DNA from: CAYPPG01 sp964412555
Lineage (GTDB): Bacteria > Hinthialibacterota > Hinthialibacteria > Hinthialibacterales > Hinthialibacteraceae
Assembly (NCBI GenBank): GCA_964412555.1
Contig: CAYPPG010000038.1
Location: forward strand, 1 to 64,000
Direction of reading: 5' to 3'
DNA length: 64,000 nucleotides
The notes beneath the pieces were generated by a model that was not told where the DNA came from, searched no databases, and saw only the letters and a program-made list of their open reading frames with translations. A program made the translations under genes and the position numbers. Positions 44,239-52,476 of this stretch are shown here, one piece after another (within the stretch, counting starts at the first letter, position 1; every line of letters begins with the position of its first letter).

Positions 44239-44621
44239 TGGCAAAGCCAATCCTTGTCGATACCGATGTTCTTGTCGATTTTTTACTGGGCTATCACAAG
44301 GCGGTAGCCTTTGTCAATGCCAATTCGGATCGGATCATCTTGTCATCCATTGTCCTTGCCGAACTCTACGCTGGCGTTCGTGGAGACGCAGAGCAAGAAA
44401 CGCTGGAGAATTTTATCTCCCTCTTTCCTGTAATCCCAATAAGTGCCGGAATCGCAAAAGCCGGAGGACTCTACAAACGTGATTACGGCAAATCACACGG
44501 TGTGAGTCTTGCAGACGCCATCTTGGCAGCCACCGCTGAATCCGAAAAAGCAGAGTTGAAAACACTAAATACAAAACACTATCCGATGATAAAAGGTCTC
44601 ACTCCAGCCTATAAGAAGTGA
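44235..44621 (+). CDS. vapC: PIN-domain ribonuclease toxin (VapC-type)
   Basis: A 128-residue PIN domain with the acidic set of VapC toxins: ILVDTDVLVDFL (first Asp), SSIVLAELYAGV (Glu), GVSLADAILAATA (two Asp region) and LKTLNTKHYPMI. It is expected to cleave tRNA or other RNA with Mg2+. It starts inside the antitoxin stop (ATGATG; either ATG possible). Confidence 0.9.
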   Translation: MMAKPILVDTDVLVDFLLGYHKAVAFVNANSDRIILSSIVLAELYAGVRGDAEQETLENFISLFPVIPISAGIAKAGGLYKRDYGKSHGVSLADAILAATAESEKAELKTLNTKHYPMIKGLTPAYKK

Positions 44622-44698
44622 TCGTCTTACAATTACCTCTACACTTTTCGATTCGCTCGTAGTTTCTTGAAATCATACTTCCTGCGTGCATTTGAAAG

Positions 44699-44715
44699 GC
44701 AAGCGAGACACTTGC
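44699..44715. repeat. degenerate intergenic hairpin
   Basis: GCAAGCGAGACACTTGC with the CTCTACCC flank, an imperfect member of the hairpin family, between the PIN gene and the convergent rRNA methyltransferase gene. Confidence 0.5.
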
Positions 44716-44716
44716 T

Positions 44717-45979
44717 CTACCCTCGAAGGTGAACGGTTGTTTCCAAATGATATGTTTGCGGGAACATATCGAACGGTTGAATATCGTTGATGGTGTAGCC
44801 GTGATCCACGAACACAGATGTATCGCGGGCGAGAGCGGCTGGGTGGCAGGAGATTATGACAAGATCGCGGGGCTTCATTTTCGCTATTCGTGTTCGTGCC
44901 TCCTTCGATAGACCGGAACGGGGAGGATTCAGAATCACGGTATCGAACGGTATCTGCACCGTTTGCAGATACCGTTCAACCGTTTGAGAAATGATTTGAA
45001 TTTGCTTCCCTGAATCTACTTTTTTCAAGCGGGATTCCGCATAGGCGGCAGCATGAGGATTCGATTCCACGCCAACGGCTTCTTCGAATTTCTCCGCCAC
45101 TCTTTGCGTTAAAATCCCAACACCACAATACCCATCCAATAATCGTTGATAGGATTGAAACGGGAGATTCAAAACATGGTTGTAGAGTTCCTCTCGAACA
45201 GGATCATTAACCTGCAAAAACACTTCTGAATCGCTCAATGGCTTTTCGTCTTGTTGCCATGATTGTCCGGATGATGAAATCACTTCATCGGCATACTTTT
45301 CGTCTATCAGTTCTTGCAAGATATTGGCATTTGTCGAATTGATTTCCGTATCAAAAAACTGAACAACTTTTCGATCATCGATCACACGAAGCATCACTCG
45401 TGATCCCAATCCGCGCTTCGAATAGGGAATCAATTTCAACTGCATTTTCTGGAGAACCGAAGAAAGTTTCTCGATCAGTTTCCGTAATGGCGGCTGAGAG
45501 ATGACACAATCTTCGATCTGGATGTAATCCGCGGGGAAATAGGCGCGATGAAACGCCAACACGGTTTTCCCGTCACGCTCGATGAGCGGGATCGTTACTT
45601 TATTCCGGTATTCCCATGGTTCGGAAGTCATAATCGGTTCGACATTCACATCCAGATGTCCAATACGGCGGAACGTTTCTTTCAGCCAGTTTTGTTTGAG
45701 AGAGACCTGATCGATATAATCGATATGCTGTAATTGACAGCCCCCGCATTGGCCGAAATAGGGACAGCGAGGCTCGATTCGCTCTATGAATTGGGGTTGA
45801 GAAATAGAAATTTGGCAGATAGGCAAAGCTCGGTCATATTTTTTGTGCTCTTCAATAATTCGGGCTTCCCATGTTTCTCCTGGCAAAGTGTACGGAATGA
45901 AAACGGCTTTGCCCTCTTTGCGCGCGATGCCTTCACCTTGCGTTGATAATGTGTCGATTTTATAGAGAGAGGAATTCAT
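44717..45979 (-). CDS. 23S rRNA (uracil-5-)-methyltransferase, RlmD/RumA family
   Basis: A 420-residue enzyme starting at the ATG at 45979; the open frame extends through the assembly gap but the protein begins here (MNSSLYKIDTLSTQGEGIAR, a TRAM domain). The 4Fe-4S site is CPYFGQCGGCQLQH with a further Cys in EDCVIS. The SAM domain has LLDGYCGVGILTQRVA, VILNPPRSGLS and the nucleophile Cys in IISCHPAALARD. It makes 5-methyluridine in rRNA (or tRNA). No strong ribosome binding site is seen. Confidence 0.88.
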   Translation of the reverse strand: MNSSLYKIDTLSTQGEGIARKEGKAVFIPYTLPGETWEARIIEEHKKYDRALPICQISISQPQFIERIEPRCPYFGQCGGCQLQHIDYIDQVSLKQNWLKETFRRIGHLDVNVEPIMTSEPWEYRNKVTIPLIERDGKTVLAFHRAYFPADYIQIEDCVISQPPLRKLIEKLSSVLQKMQLKLIPYSKRGLGSRVMLRVIDDRKVVQFFDTEINSTNANILQELIDEKYADEVISSSGQSWQQDEKPLSDSEVFLQVNDPVREELYNHVLNLPFQSYQRLLDGYCGVGILTQRVAEKFEEAVGVESNPHAAAYAESRLKKVDSGKQIQIISQTVERYLQTVQIPFDTVILNPPRSGLSKEARTRIAKMKPRDLVIISCHPAALARDTSVFVDHGYTINDIQPFDMFPQTYHLETTVHLRG

Positions 45980-46025
45980 TAATGTCTTTTTGTTGATCTT
46001 TCTAGGATTTTCAAATACCGTGTAG

Positions 46026-46241
46026 CAAGGGTAAGCGAAGTCTACCCTTGCCGGTTCGCGCCTCACCGCCAGGGCANNNNNNNNNNNNNNNNNNNNNNNN
46101 NNNNNNNNNNNNNNNNNNNNNNNNNNNNNNNNNNNNNNNNNNNNNNNNNNNNNNNNNNNNNNNNNNNNNNNNNNNNAAGCGAAGTCTACCCTTGCCGGTT
46201 CGCGCCTCACCGCCAGGGCAGACCTGACGTCTTGCCCTGGC
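46026..46241. repeat. intergenic repeat interrupted by the assembly gap
   Basis: The same 44-base sequence (AAGCGAAGTCTACCC to CACCGCCAGGGCA) lies directly on both sides of the N-run, at 46033-46076 and 46177-46220. It contains the hairpin CAAGGGTA...TACCCTTG, and the right copy is followed by GCCAGGGCA...TGCCCTGGC (46212-46241). Confidence 0.8.
46077..46176. other. assembly gap of exactly 100 N
   Basis: The N-run is a standard scaffold placeholder. It lies in a short repeat, so the two flanks could be the same copy, or an unknown number of tandem copies could be missing. Confidence 0.98.
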
Positions 46242-46268
46242 TACCCGCTTCAATAATCACATGTTTTC

Positions 46269-48914
46269 TCAAACACCAGCAACGATTTCCCTGACTTTTT
46301 GAAATGCTTCCGGTAACTTGGCGATATCTTTCCCCCCTGCTTGGGCACGGTCTTTTCGTCCGCCGCCACCGCCGCCAGTGATTTTGGCAATCTCTTTGAC
46401 TATTTTACCGGCGTCGAACACCGCCGTTAGATCGTCGCTAACCCCGCATACCATGGTGAGTTTGCCATCCGATGGGGCTGCCAATAACGCAACACGTTTT
46501 TTCGCGCCAGACATCAACGAATCCATTGCTGCTTGAAGTTCGTCTTTCTCGCTGATATCCACTTCCCGCGTAAGGAGCGTGATCCCGTTGACTTCTTCCG
46601 CACCTTCGAGCAGATTTGTCGTTTCACCGCGTAAGAGTTTTTGGCGGAGTTCCCGATTCTCCCGTTCCAGATTCTTGATCTGATCGAGTAAACGGTTCAC
46701 GCGATCCGGGGTTTCATCGGCGGATACCTTCAATGTCGAAGCGATGGAGCGAAGTTGATCATGTTCTTTTTGAATATACTCGATAGCCTTTGGTCCTGTG
46801 ATCGCCTCGATGCGCCGGTTTCCGGCGGAGATGGAACTTTCTCCGATTATGCGGACGCAGCCGATATCCCCAGTCGCTTTGACATGGGTTCCACCGCACA
46901 ATTCGAGGCTGACGCATTTATCGGGGTGTTCTTCGTCGACGATTTCCACCATGCGTACTTTTTCCCCGTATTTCTCACCGAAAAGGGCCATCGCTCCGCG
47001 TTCCTGAGCCTCTTGTATGGAGGTGACACGCGTTTGAACGGGGTGATTTTCGTATACCCATTGATTGACGATTTCTTCGACTTTCTTGATTTCATCCGGT
47101 TTCATCCCCTCGAAGTGGGTGAAATCGAAGCGGAAATAATCGTCATCGACCAATGATCCTGATTGTTTGACATGGGTTCCGACAACTTGCCGAAGAGCGG
47201 CGTGCAGAAGATGGGTAGCGGTATGATTTTTTTGCGTCGGCAAGCGGTTTTCTCTGCTGACACTCAAGCGAACCCGGTCTTTCTCCCGGATAATCCCACG
47301 TTCGACCATACCGAAATGGACATAGACGCCGGAGGCGGTTTTTCGGGTGGTTTCTATGCGAACGGAAGCGTCGTTTCCGGACAATTCTTCGATAGTGCCC
47401 TTGTCTCCAACTTGTCCGCCGGATTCGGCATAAAACGGGGTTTTCCCGACGACGATTTCGACTTCCTGGCCGGCGACTGCCGATTCGATTTTCTTGCCCT
47501 CATGGAAAAGAGCGAGAATTTCGCTTTCTTCTTCCAGCGAGTCATATCCTGTAAATTCAGTAGGAGGCACGTTGATATCAATTTCAACCTTCGTCTCGCC
47601 GGAGCCTTGCCAAGAGGCTTGGGCACGAGCGCGTTGTTCTTCCATACATTGTTCAAAGGCGCCTTCATCGTATCCTTCAAAACCGCGTTCTTTCAGGATT
47701 TCATCGGTCAAGTCTGCGGGGAAACCGTAGGTGTCGTATAACATGAAGGCTTTTTCACCGGGCAGCATTTTTTGTTTTGTCGATTCGAGATCGTCGATCA
47801 TTTCGCCCAGCATGACGAGACCGCGGTTGAGGGTAGTGCGAAAGGCTTCTTCTTCGGCTGCGGCAATTTTTTTCGTGAAGTGCAGGCGTTCAATCAAATC
47901 GGGATATTCTTTCCGGTTGACTTCGGCGACGATCTCCATGGCCGGCGCTAAAAGGTCTTTTTCCAATCCCAAGACAAGTCCATGCCGGATGGCGCGGCGC
48001 ATGATTCTACGCAGGACATAGCCTCGGCCGGTGTTGGAAGGCATGACATGATCGGTCAAGACAAAGATAGTGGCACGGATATGATCCGCCAACACGCGGA
48101 ATGAAATATCGTGATTTTTGTCTTTGTGGAACTGAAAACCGGTTTGTTCTTCAAAATAATGGATGATCGGAGAGAGGGTATCCGTATCGAAATTGGAATG
48201 AACGCCCTGCATGATGCAGGCCATGCGTTCAAGTCCTAAACCGGTATCGATATTCTTCCTTTCCAATGGTGGTAAAGAGCCATCGGCTTGCCGGTCGAAT
48301 TGAGTAAAAACAAGGTTCCAATATTCGAGATAGCGGTCACAGTCACAGCCGGGAGCACAATCCGGTTTTCCGCAGCCGATTTCGGGACCTTGGTCGTAAT
48401 AAAGTTCCGAGCAGGGTCCGGATGGGCCTAAAATACCGGAAGCGGGCCAGAAATTGTCTTCTTCTCCTAACCGGACGATTCGTTCTTCGGGTATTCCCGT
48501 CTCTTCCCTCCAAATCACGGCGGATTCTTCGTCGTCTTCGAATATGCTGGCCCAGATTCTCTCGACCGGGAGTTTCATTTCATCAACGGAAAATTCCCAT
48601 GCCCAGCGGATGGCTTCTTTTTTAAAATAATCGCCGAAAGAGAAATTCCCTAACATCTCGAAAAAAGTATGATGCCGTTCGGTATAGCCGACATTTTCGA
48701 TATCGCTGGTTCGAAAGCACTTCTGGCATGTCGTAGCCCGCTTCAACGTGTCACCCATTTCGCCGCGAAAATACGGCTTGAATTGCACCATCCCAGCGCT
48801 CGTAAAAAGGAGAGTGGGATCGTTTCGAGGGACAAGAGAATCACTCGGAAAGGCTTCATGGCCGCGAGTGACAAAAAATTCACGATATCGATCCCGTATT
48901 TCTTGTGTTTTCAT
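46269..48914 (-). CDS. alaS: alanyl-tRNA synthetase
   Basis: An 881-residue enzyme charging tRNA-Ala. Marks: FPSDSLVPRNDPTLLFTSAGMVQFKPYF, ERHHTFFEMLGNFSFGDYFK, the editing-domain zinc site HTATHLLHAAL with CGGTHV, and the C-terminal GGGGGGRKDRAQAGG. Full length for the family (about 875). The ATG at 48914 is preferred to the GTG nine bases upstream because of spacing to TAGG. It is transcribed away from a pseudopilin gene. Confidence 0.96.
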   Translation of the reverse strand: MKTQEIRDRYREFFVTRGHEAFPSDSLVPRNDPTLLFTSAGMVQFKPYFRGEMGDTLKRATTCQKCFRTSDIENVGYTERHHTFFEMLGNFSFGDYFKKEAIRWAWEFSVDEMKLPVERIWASIFEDDEESAVIWREETGIPEERIVRLGEEDNFWPASGILGPSGPCSELYYDQGPEIGCGKPDCAPGCDCDRYLEYWNLVFTQFDRQADGSLPPLERKNIDTGLGLERMACIMQGVHSNFDTDTLSPIIHYFEEQTGFQFHKDKNHDISFRVLADHIRATIFVLTDHVMPSNTGRGYVLRRIMRRAIRHGLVLGLEKDLLAPAMEIVAEVNRKEYPDLIERLHFTKKIAAAEEEAFRTTLNRGLVMLGEMIDDLESTKQKMLPGEKAFMLYDTYGFPADLTDEILKERGFEGYDEGAFEQCMEEQRARAQASWQGSGETKVEIDINVPPTEFTGYDSLEEESEILALFHEGKKIESAVAGQEVEIVVGKTPFYAESGGQVGDKGTIEELSGNDASVRIETTRKTASGVYVHFGMVERGIIREKDRVRLSVSRENRLPTQKNHTATHLLHAALRQVVGTHVKQSGSLVDDDYFRFDFTHFEGMKPDEIKKVEEIVNQWVYENHPVQTRVTSIQEAQERGAMALFGEKYGEKVRMVEIVDEEHPDKCVSLELCGGTHVKATGDIGCVRIIGESSISAGNRRIEAITGPKAIEYIQKEHDQLRSIASTLKVSADETPDRVNRLLDQIKNLERENRELRQKLLRGETTNLLEGAEEVNGITLLTREVDISEKDELQAAMDSLMSGAKKRVALLAAPSDGKLTMVCGVSDDLTAVFDAGKIVKEIAKITGGGGGGRKDRAQAGGKDIAKLPEAFQKVREIVAGV

Positions 48915-49133
48915 GTTTTGCACCTAATCCTCAATAAAATAAGACTGATCAAAAAATCTTTTTCTAAGAATAAACGGACTGTATGAATAAAAACACATTA
49001 TATTGTCCAATCGTATAATCTCATACAGGTATTTATCTTTTACAGAATGTTGCATGTTCGATACTGGTCATTGCGACGATTTCAGTTAAGCTTATAGGAA
49101 TCCATTATTTAGAAGAAAGAGGTATCTACTGTT

Positions 49134-49718
49134 ATGCACCATCGTTATGGTTTCACGCTGATAGAGTTGCTCATTGTTGTTGCAATTATCGGAATTCTAG
49201 CCGCTATCGCGGTCCCGAATTTTTTAAATGCGCAAGTTCGTGCGAAAATCGCGAAAGTCGAATCGGAAATGAAATCCGTCGATACGGCGCTCGCCAGTTA
49301 TCGCCTGGATAATAATATGTATCCGGTTTGGCAGACTTTTCAAGGCGGCAACATATGGCCGGTTTCCCAGCGTCTCGCTCCATTGACAACTCCGATTTCG
49401 TATATGTCTTCCGTCCCGCAAGATCCGTTCCTGAAGCGAATTCACGGAGCGCGGTTAAATGAAGACCAACATGAAGCCTATGATACCTATGATTATGTCG
49501 ATGCCTGGACAGCGTTCAACACGAATGGTCAAACGATCTTGAACAGTTCGTATCGATGTTCCGAATGGCGGCTTGCCAGCGCCGGACCGGATGGAACGCA
49601 AACCTATGGCAGTGTTTCCTCTTTCGATCCCTCGAACGGTGTGAACAGCGAGGGCGATATTGTCCGGACGGGTCCTCGTGTTTCCAGACCTTGCGATGAT
49701 TCTCTGGTTGGAAAATAA
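49134..49718 (+). CDS. type II secretion/type IV pilin-like pseudopilin
   Basis: A 194-residue protein: short leader ending RYG, then FTLIELLIVVAIIGILAAIAVPNFLNAQVRAK. The body contains WRLASAGPDGTQTYG and ends near SNGVNSEGDIVRTGP plus a short tail. Same family as the genes at 27207 and 57940; the N-terminal helix is nearly identical, the body is not. Probably processed by the prepilin peptidase at 19142. It stands alone upstream of a secreted ThuA-like protein. Confidence 0.85.
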   Translation: MHHRYGFTLIELLIVVAIIGILAAIAVPNFLNAQVRAKIAKVESEMKSVDTALASYRLDNNMYPVWQTFQGGNIWPVSQRLAPLTTPISYMSSVPQDPFLKRIHGARLNEDQHEAYDTYDYVDAWTAFNTNGQTILNSSYRCSEWRLASAGPDGTQTYGSVSSFDPSNGVNSEGDIVRTGPRVSRPCDDSLVGK

Positions 49719-49827
49719 TAGACAAAGTTCCTTCAATTTGACAAATCGATGAAAGGAGGTGAATAAAACACTTTTCAACGACTTAACACTTTCTAGAAAA
49801 ATATACATTGCTTGTGGGAGGAATTGA

Positions 49828-50637
49828 ATGATGAAAAAAGTTGTATGGATTATGGTGTTCGCTTTCTGTGTTTCTTGTTTGGCAATGAGTCAAAATATTT
49901 TTATTGTCACAGAAGATCGGGAATTGGAAGTGGAAGGCGCGGGCAATCTGGGTGACTATCTGCGTGGATTTGGATATACCGTGACCGTGGACGCGAACGA
50001 GGGATTAGGCGTCAGTGATTACGAAGGAATCCTAGAGGATGATGAAATAGCTTATCTGGAAAGTTTTGACGTAGTGCTGGTTCATCGATCCATTAGTAGC
50101 GGGGATTTTGATGATTTTATCGAGCAATGGAATGACTTGGACGTTCCCCTTTTTCAGGGATCGGGCTATTTGGTTCGCAATACCCGCTGGTTTTGGGTAG
50201 ACGCAGCACATCAACGCTCAACATGGTCATTTTTGGATATCGTGGAAGCCGACCATCCAGTCGTGTCTGGTTTGACTGGGGATTTATTCGAATTTGACCT
50301 GGAGGTTGATCATGTTGCACCGGGCGATGTAGGAGATGGGACCATTATTGCCACGATCTTGAATGACAACGCGGAAGATGCACCGGCTATTATTGCCTGG
50401 GAGCCGGGGGATAATTTCGCCGAAGCCGGTGGGCAAGTCGCTGGGAATGCGCGGTTGTTTTTACCGATATACCGCTATCACGAACATCCGGATAACGGCT
50501 TGGGCAACACGAGCGATCCTGCGGATGGATTGTTTGAGAATTATACTGAGAATGGATTGGAAATGATCCATCAAGGTATTGAATGGCTGCTGACCTTCGC
50601 AGAGCCTACAAATATTTCCCATTGGGAATGCTATTGA
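49828..50637 (+). CDS. secreted ThuA/GATase1-like protein
   Basis: A 269-residue protein with a signal peptide (VVWIMVFAFCVSCLAMSQ). The remainder resembles a class I glutamine amidotransferase-like or ThuA-like fold: IFIVTEDRELEVEGAGNLGDYLRGFGY, SFDVVLVHRSI, PLFQGSGYLVR, DHPVVSGLTGD and the closing NARLFLPIYRYHEH. No catalytic Cys is evident. It ends NISHWECY, similar to the end of the CBM9-like protein at 36821. GGGAGGAA precedes the ATG and a strong terminator follows. Confidence 0.6.
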   Translation: MMKKVVWIMVFAFCVSCLAMSQNIFIVTEDRELEVEGAGNLGDYLRGFGYTVTVDANEGLGVSDYEGILEDDEIAYLESFDVVLVHRSISSGDFDDFIEQWNDLDVPLFQGSGYLVRNTRWFWVDAAHQRSTWSFLDIVEADHPVVSGLTGDLFEFDLEVDHVAPGDVGDGTIIATILNDNAEDAPAIIAWEPGDNFAEAGGQVAGNARLFLPIYRYHEHPDNGLGNTSDPADGLFENYTENGLEMIHQGIEWLLTFAEPTNISHWECY

Positions 50638-50668
50638 TTATACAAGTACGATTCATTTTTAGTACAAA

Positions 50669-50695
50669 GGCTCGGGATGTTCTCGAGCCTTTTTT
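50669..50695 (+). terminator. rho-independent terminator
   Basis: GGCTCG (50669-50674) and CGAGCC (50684-50689) form a stem followed by six T, 31 bases after the stop of the ThuA-like gene. Confidence 0.85.
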
Positions 50696-50735
50696 AACGA
50701 TAAATAATACTACTACAAAAGGCAGATATTGTGGG

Positions 50736-50752
50736 GCGGACATCCTGTCTGC
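50736..50752. repeat. intergenic hairpin
   Basis: GCGGACA-TCC-TGTCTGC, the complement orientation of the GCAGACA-GGA-TGTCTGC hairpin at 27095, with one G-U-type mismatch. Confidence 0.65.
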
Positions 50753-50863
50753 ACAACATAAGGTGATTAATAGGAACCTATCAACACAATATATATTAGG
50801 TTTATAACGAAGATCATACTTTTTGCCACCGCGCCAATAATGAACATGCACGCGTTGTAAGAT

Positions 50864-50880
50864 GCGGGCAAGATGCCCGC
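50864..50880. repeat. intergenic hairpin at a gene remnant junction
   Basis: GCGGGCA-AGA-TGCCCGC with the GCTCCGACAC flank; it ends ten bases before the sugar isomerase remnant at 50891. Confidence 0.7.
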
Positions 50881-50890
50881 GCTCCGACAC

Positions 50891-51028
50891 ATGGATTTCA
50901 AGGCGGTGATTGAAACGCTGAAAAAAATCGGATTCACCGGGTATTTGACATTCGAACAAGATGGCGTTGACGATATGCGCAGCGTGATTCAGAGTGGCAA
51001 AGCCATGATTGCTGATTTGATCGGTTAA
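50891..51028 (+). pseudogene. C-terminal remnant of a sugar phosphate isomerase/epimerase
   Basis: Forty-five codons starting at an ATG and ending in TAA. The translation (MDFKAVIETLKKIGFTGYLTF, then DDMRSVIQSGKAMIADLI) matches the last strand and helix of AP-endonuclease-2-type sugar isomerases, where the gene at 43010 has GYRGPVCVEVE. Nothing of the upstream 200 or more residues is present; the coding similarity begins right after a hairpin repeat. It is probably a deletion relic. Confidence 0.6.
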
Positions 51029-51045
51029 ACAGAAAGGAAATACGA

Positions 51046-52446
51046 TTGAATTTCGATACTAAAATCCTACACATCTTTCTATTACTTTTTTTTGTGATTG
51101 CTTTATCATCCGCACAGGCTATAGCTGGATTGTCCGATCCATTTGACAAGAATGCAGTATACAACCGGACGGTATATGTGGGAGAAAAGGGAAATGACCA
51201 GACTGGATCGGGCAGCCAGGAATCTCCATATGCAACATTGCAGCGAGCGGCGCGTGACGCCCGTCCAGGAACAAAAATCGTACTTCTCGCAGGCTCACAA
51301 GCGACGGGTATGTCTCTGAATCGTCTGCATGGAGAACCCGATTCACCAATCTTGATCACCGGTTCTTCAGAAAGGAATCCTGCCGTGTTTACCGGCGGAA
51401 GGCAGGCAATGCAACTTTCGGAGCCGCGATATGTGATTTTGCAAGATTTCATCGTCGAAGGCGCATCCCGAAACGGGATCAACATCGATGACGGCGGAAC
51501 ATTTGAGAGTCCGGCGGAACATGTGATTGTACGGAATGTTACGATTCGCGATATCGGCCCCGATGGAAATCGTGACGGTTTGAAATTATCAGGGGTAGAT
51601 CATTTTCGTGTCGAAGATTGCTTCATCACACGACCCGGAAATGGTGGATCGGCTATCGATATGGTGGGCTGCCATGACGGCGTGTTTGTCAATAACCATA
51701 TCGTCGATTGCGGAAGCACAGGCATTCAAGCCAAAGGTGGAAGCGCGAGGATACTCATCTATTCGAACCGGTTCGAAAATGCCGGTGGACGCGCTGTCAA
51801 TATGGGAGGTTCGACAGGGATGCAGTTTTTCAGGCCGATCGATGCTCCTTATGAAGCCTCTCATATCACCGTTTGGGCGAACGTGTTTATCCGGGGACAG
51901 ACCCCGGTTGCCTTTGTCGGATGTGAATACGGACTTTTCGCTCACAATACGGTCTATCATCCTGAAAAATGGGTAGCAAGAATCCTTCAAGAGAACAATC
52001 ATGAACGATTGGCGCAATCCTCGAACAATGTGTATGCCAACAACATCGTTGTCATCGATGATCAAGTAAATACTTTTGTCAATATTGGCCCCAATACCAA
52101 ACCGGAAACATTCATTTTTGCCAACAATTTATGGTATCACACCTCAAATTCAAATTTTCGAGGTCCAAATTTACCCGGCCGCCAACTTGAGAGCATTGTA
52201 CAAAAAAATCCGAATTTTAAGAACATAAACGGACTGGATTTTCACTTGCAGGGAGAAAGCCCCGCCATTGGAGCGGCTGGTGATTTAGAGGAATTTATTG
52301 GGGAATTACCAATAAAGGGACCGAACGCCGGGGATTTCGATGGAAAACCATGGAATGAACCACCGGCAGTGGGCGCTTATGAAAAACCGGCTCAAACCAG
52401 TTTGAAGCAATGGAAAACCTACGAAAAATCTTTTACCGTTCAATAA
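51046..52446 (+). CDS. secreted right-handed beta-helix protein
   Basis: A 466-residue protein starting at a TTG with GAAAGGA seven bases upstream. Signal peptide ILHIFLLLFFVIALSSAQAIAG. The opening RTVYVGEKGNDQTGSGSQESPYATLQRAARDARPGT is a typical start of secreted beta-helix proteins. Rungs follow: VILQDFIVEGASRNGINI, HVIVRNVTIRDIG, GVFVNNHIVDCGSTGIQAKGGSARILIYSNRFENAGG. The closing SPAIGAAGD and PAVGAYE are also common in such proteins. It likely acts on a polysaccharide; activity unknown. It precedes a deacetylase-like gene by 30 bases. Confidence 0.78.
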   Translation: MNFDTKILHIFLLLFFVIALSSAQAIAGLSDPFDKNAVYNRTVYVGEKGNDQTGSGSQESPYATLQRAARDARPGTKIVLLAGSQATGMSLNRLHGEPDSPILITGSSERNPAVFTGGRQAMQLSEPRYVILQDFIVEGASRNGINIDDGGTFESPAEHVIVRNVTIRDIGPDGNRDGLKLSGVDHFRVEDCFITRPGNGGSAIDMVGCHDGVFVNNHIVDCGSTGIQAKGGSARILIYSNRFENAGGRAVNMGGSTGMQFFRPIDAPYEASHITVWANVFIRGQTPVAFVGCEYGLFAHNTVYHPEKWVARILQENNHERLAQSSNNVYANNIVVIDDQVNTFVNIGPNTKPETFIFANNLWYHTSNSNFRGPNLPGRQLESIVQKNPNFKNINGLDFHLQGESPAIGAAGDLEEFIGELPIKGPNAGDFDGKPWNEPPAVGAYEKPAQTSLKQWKTYEKSFTVQ

Positions 52447-52476
52447 TTCTCATCCATTGGAAAGGGAGTAACATCG

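Noticed and set aside
45980..46210. N-terminal extension of the rRNA methyltransferase through the N-run
   Set aside because: The extension translates a repeat and an assembly gap; the conserved TRAM domain begins at the ATG at 45979.
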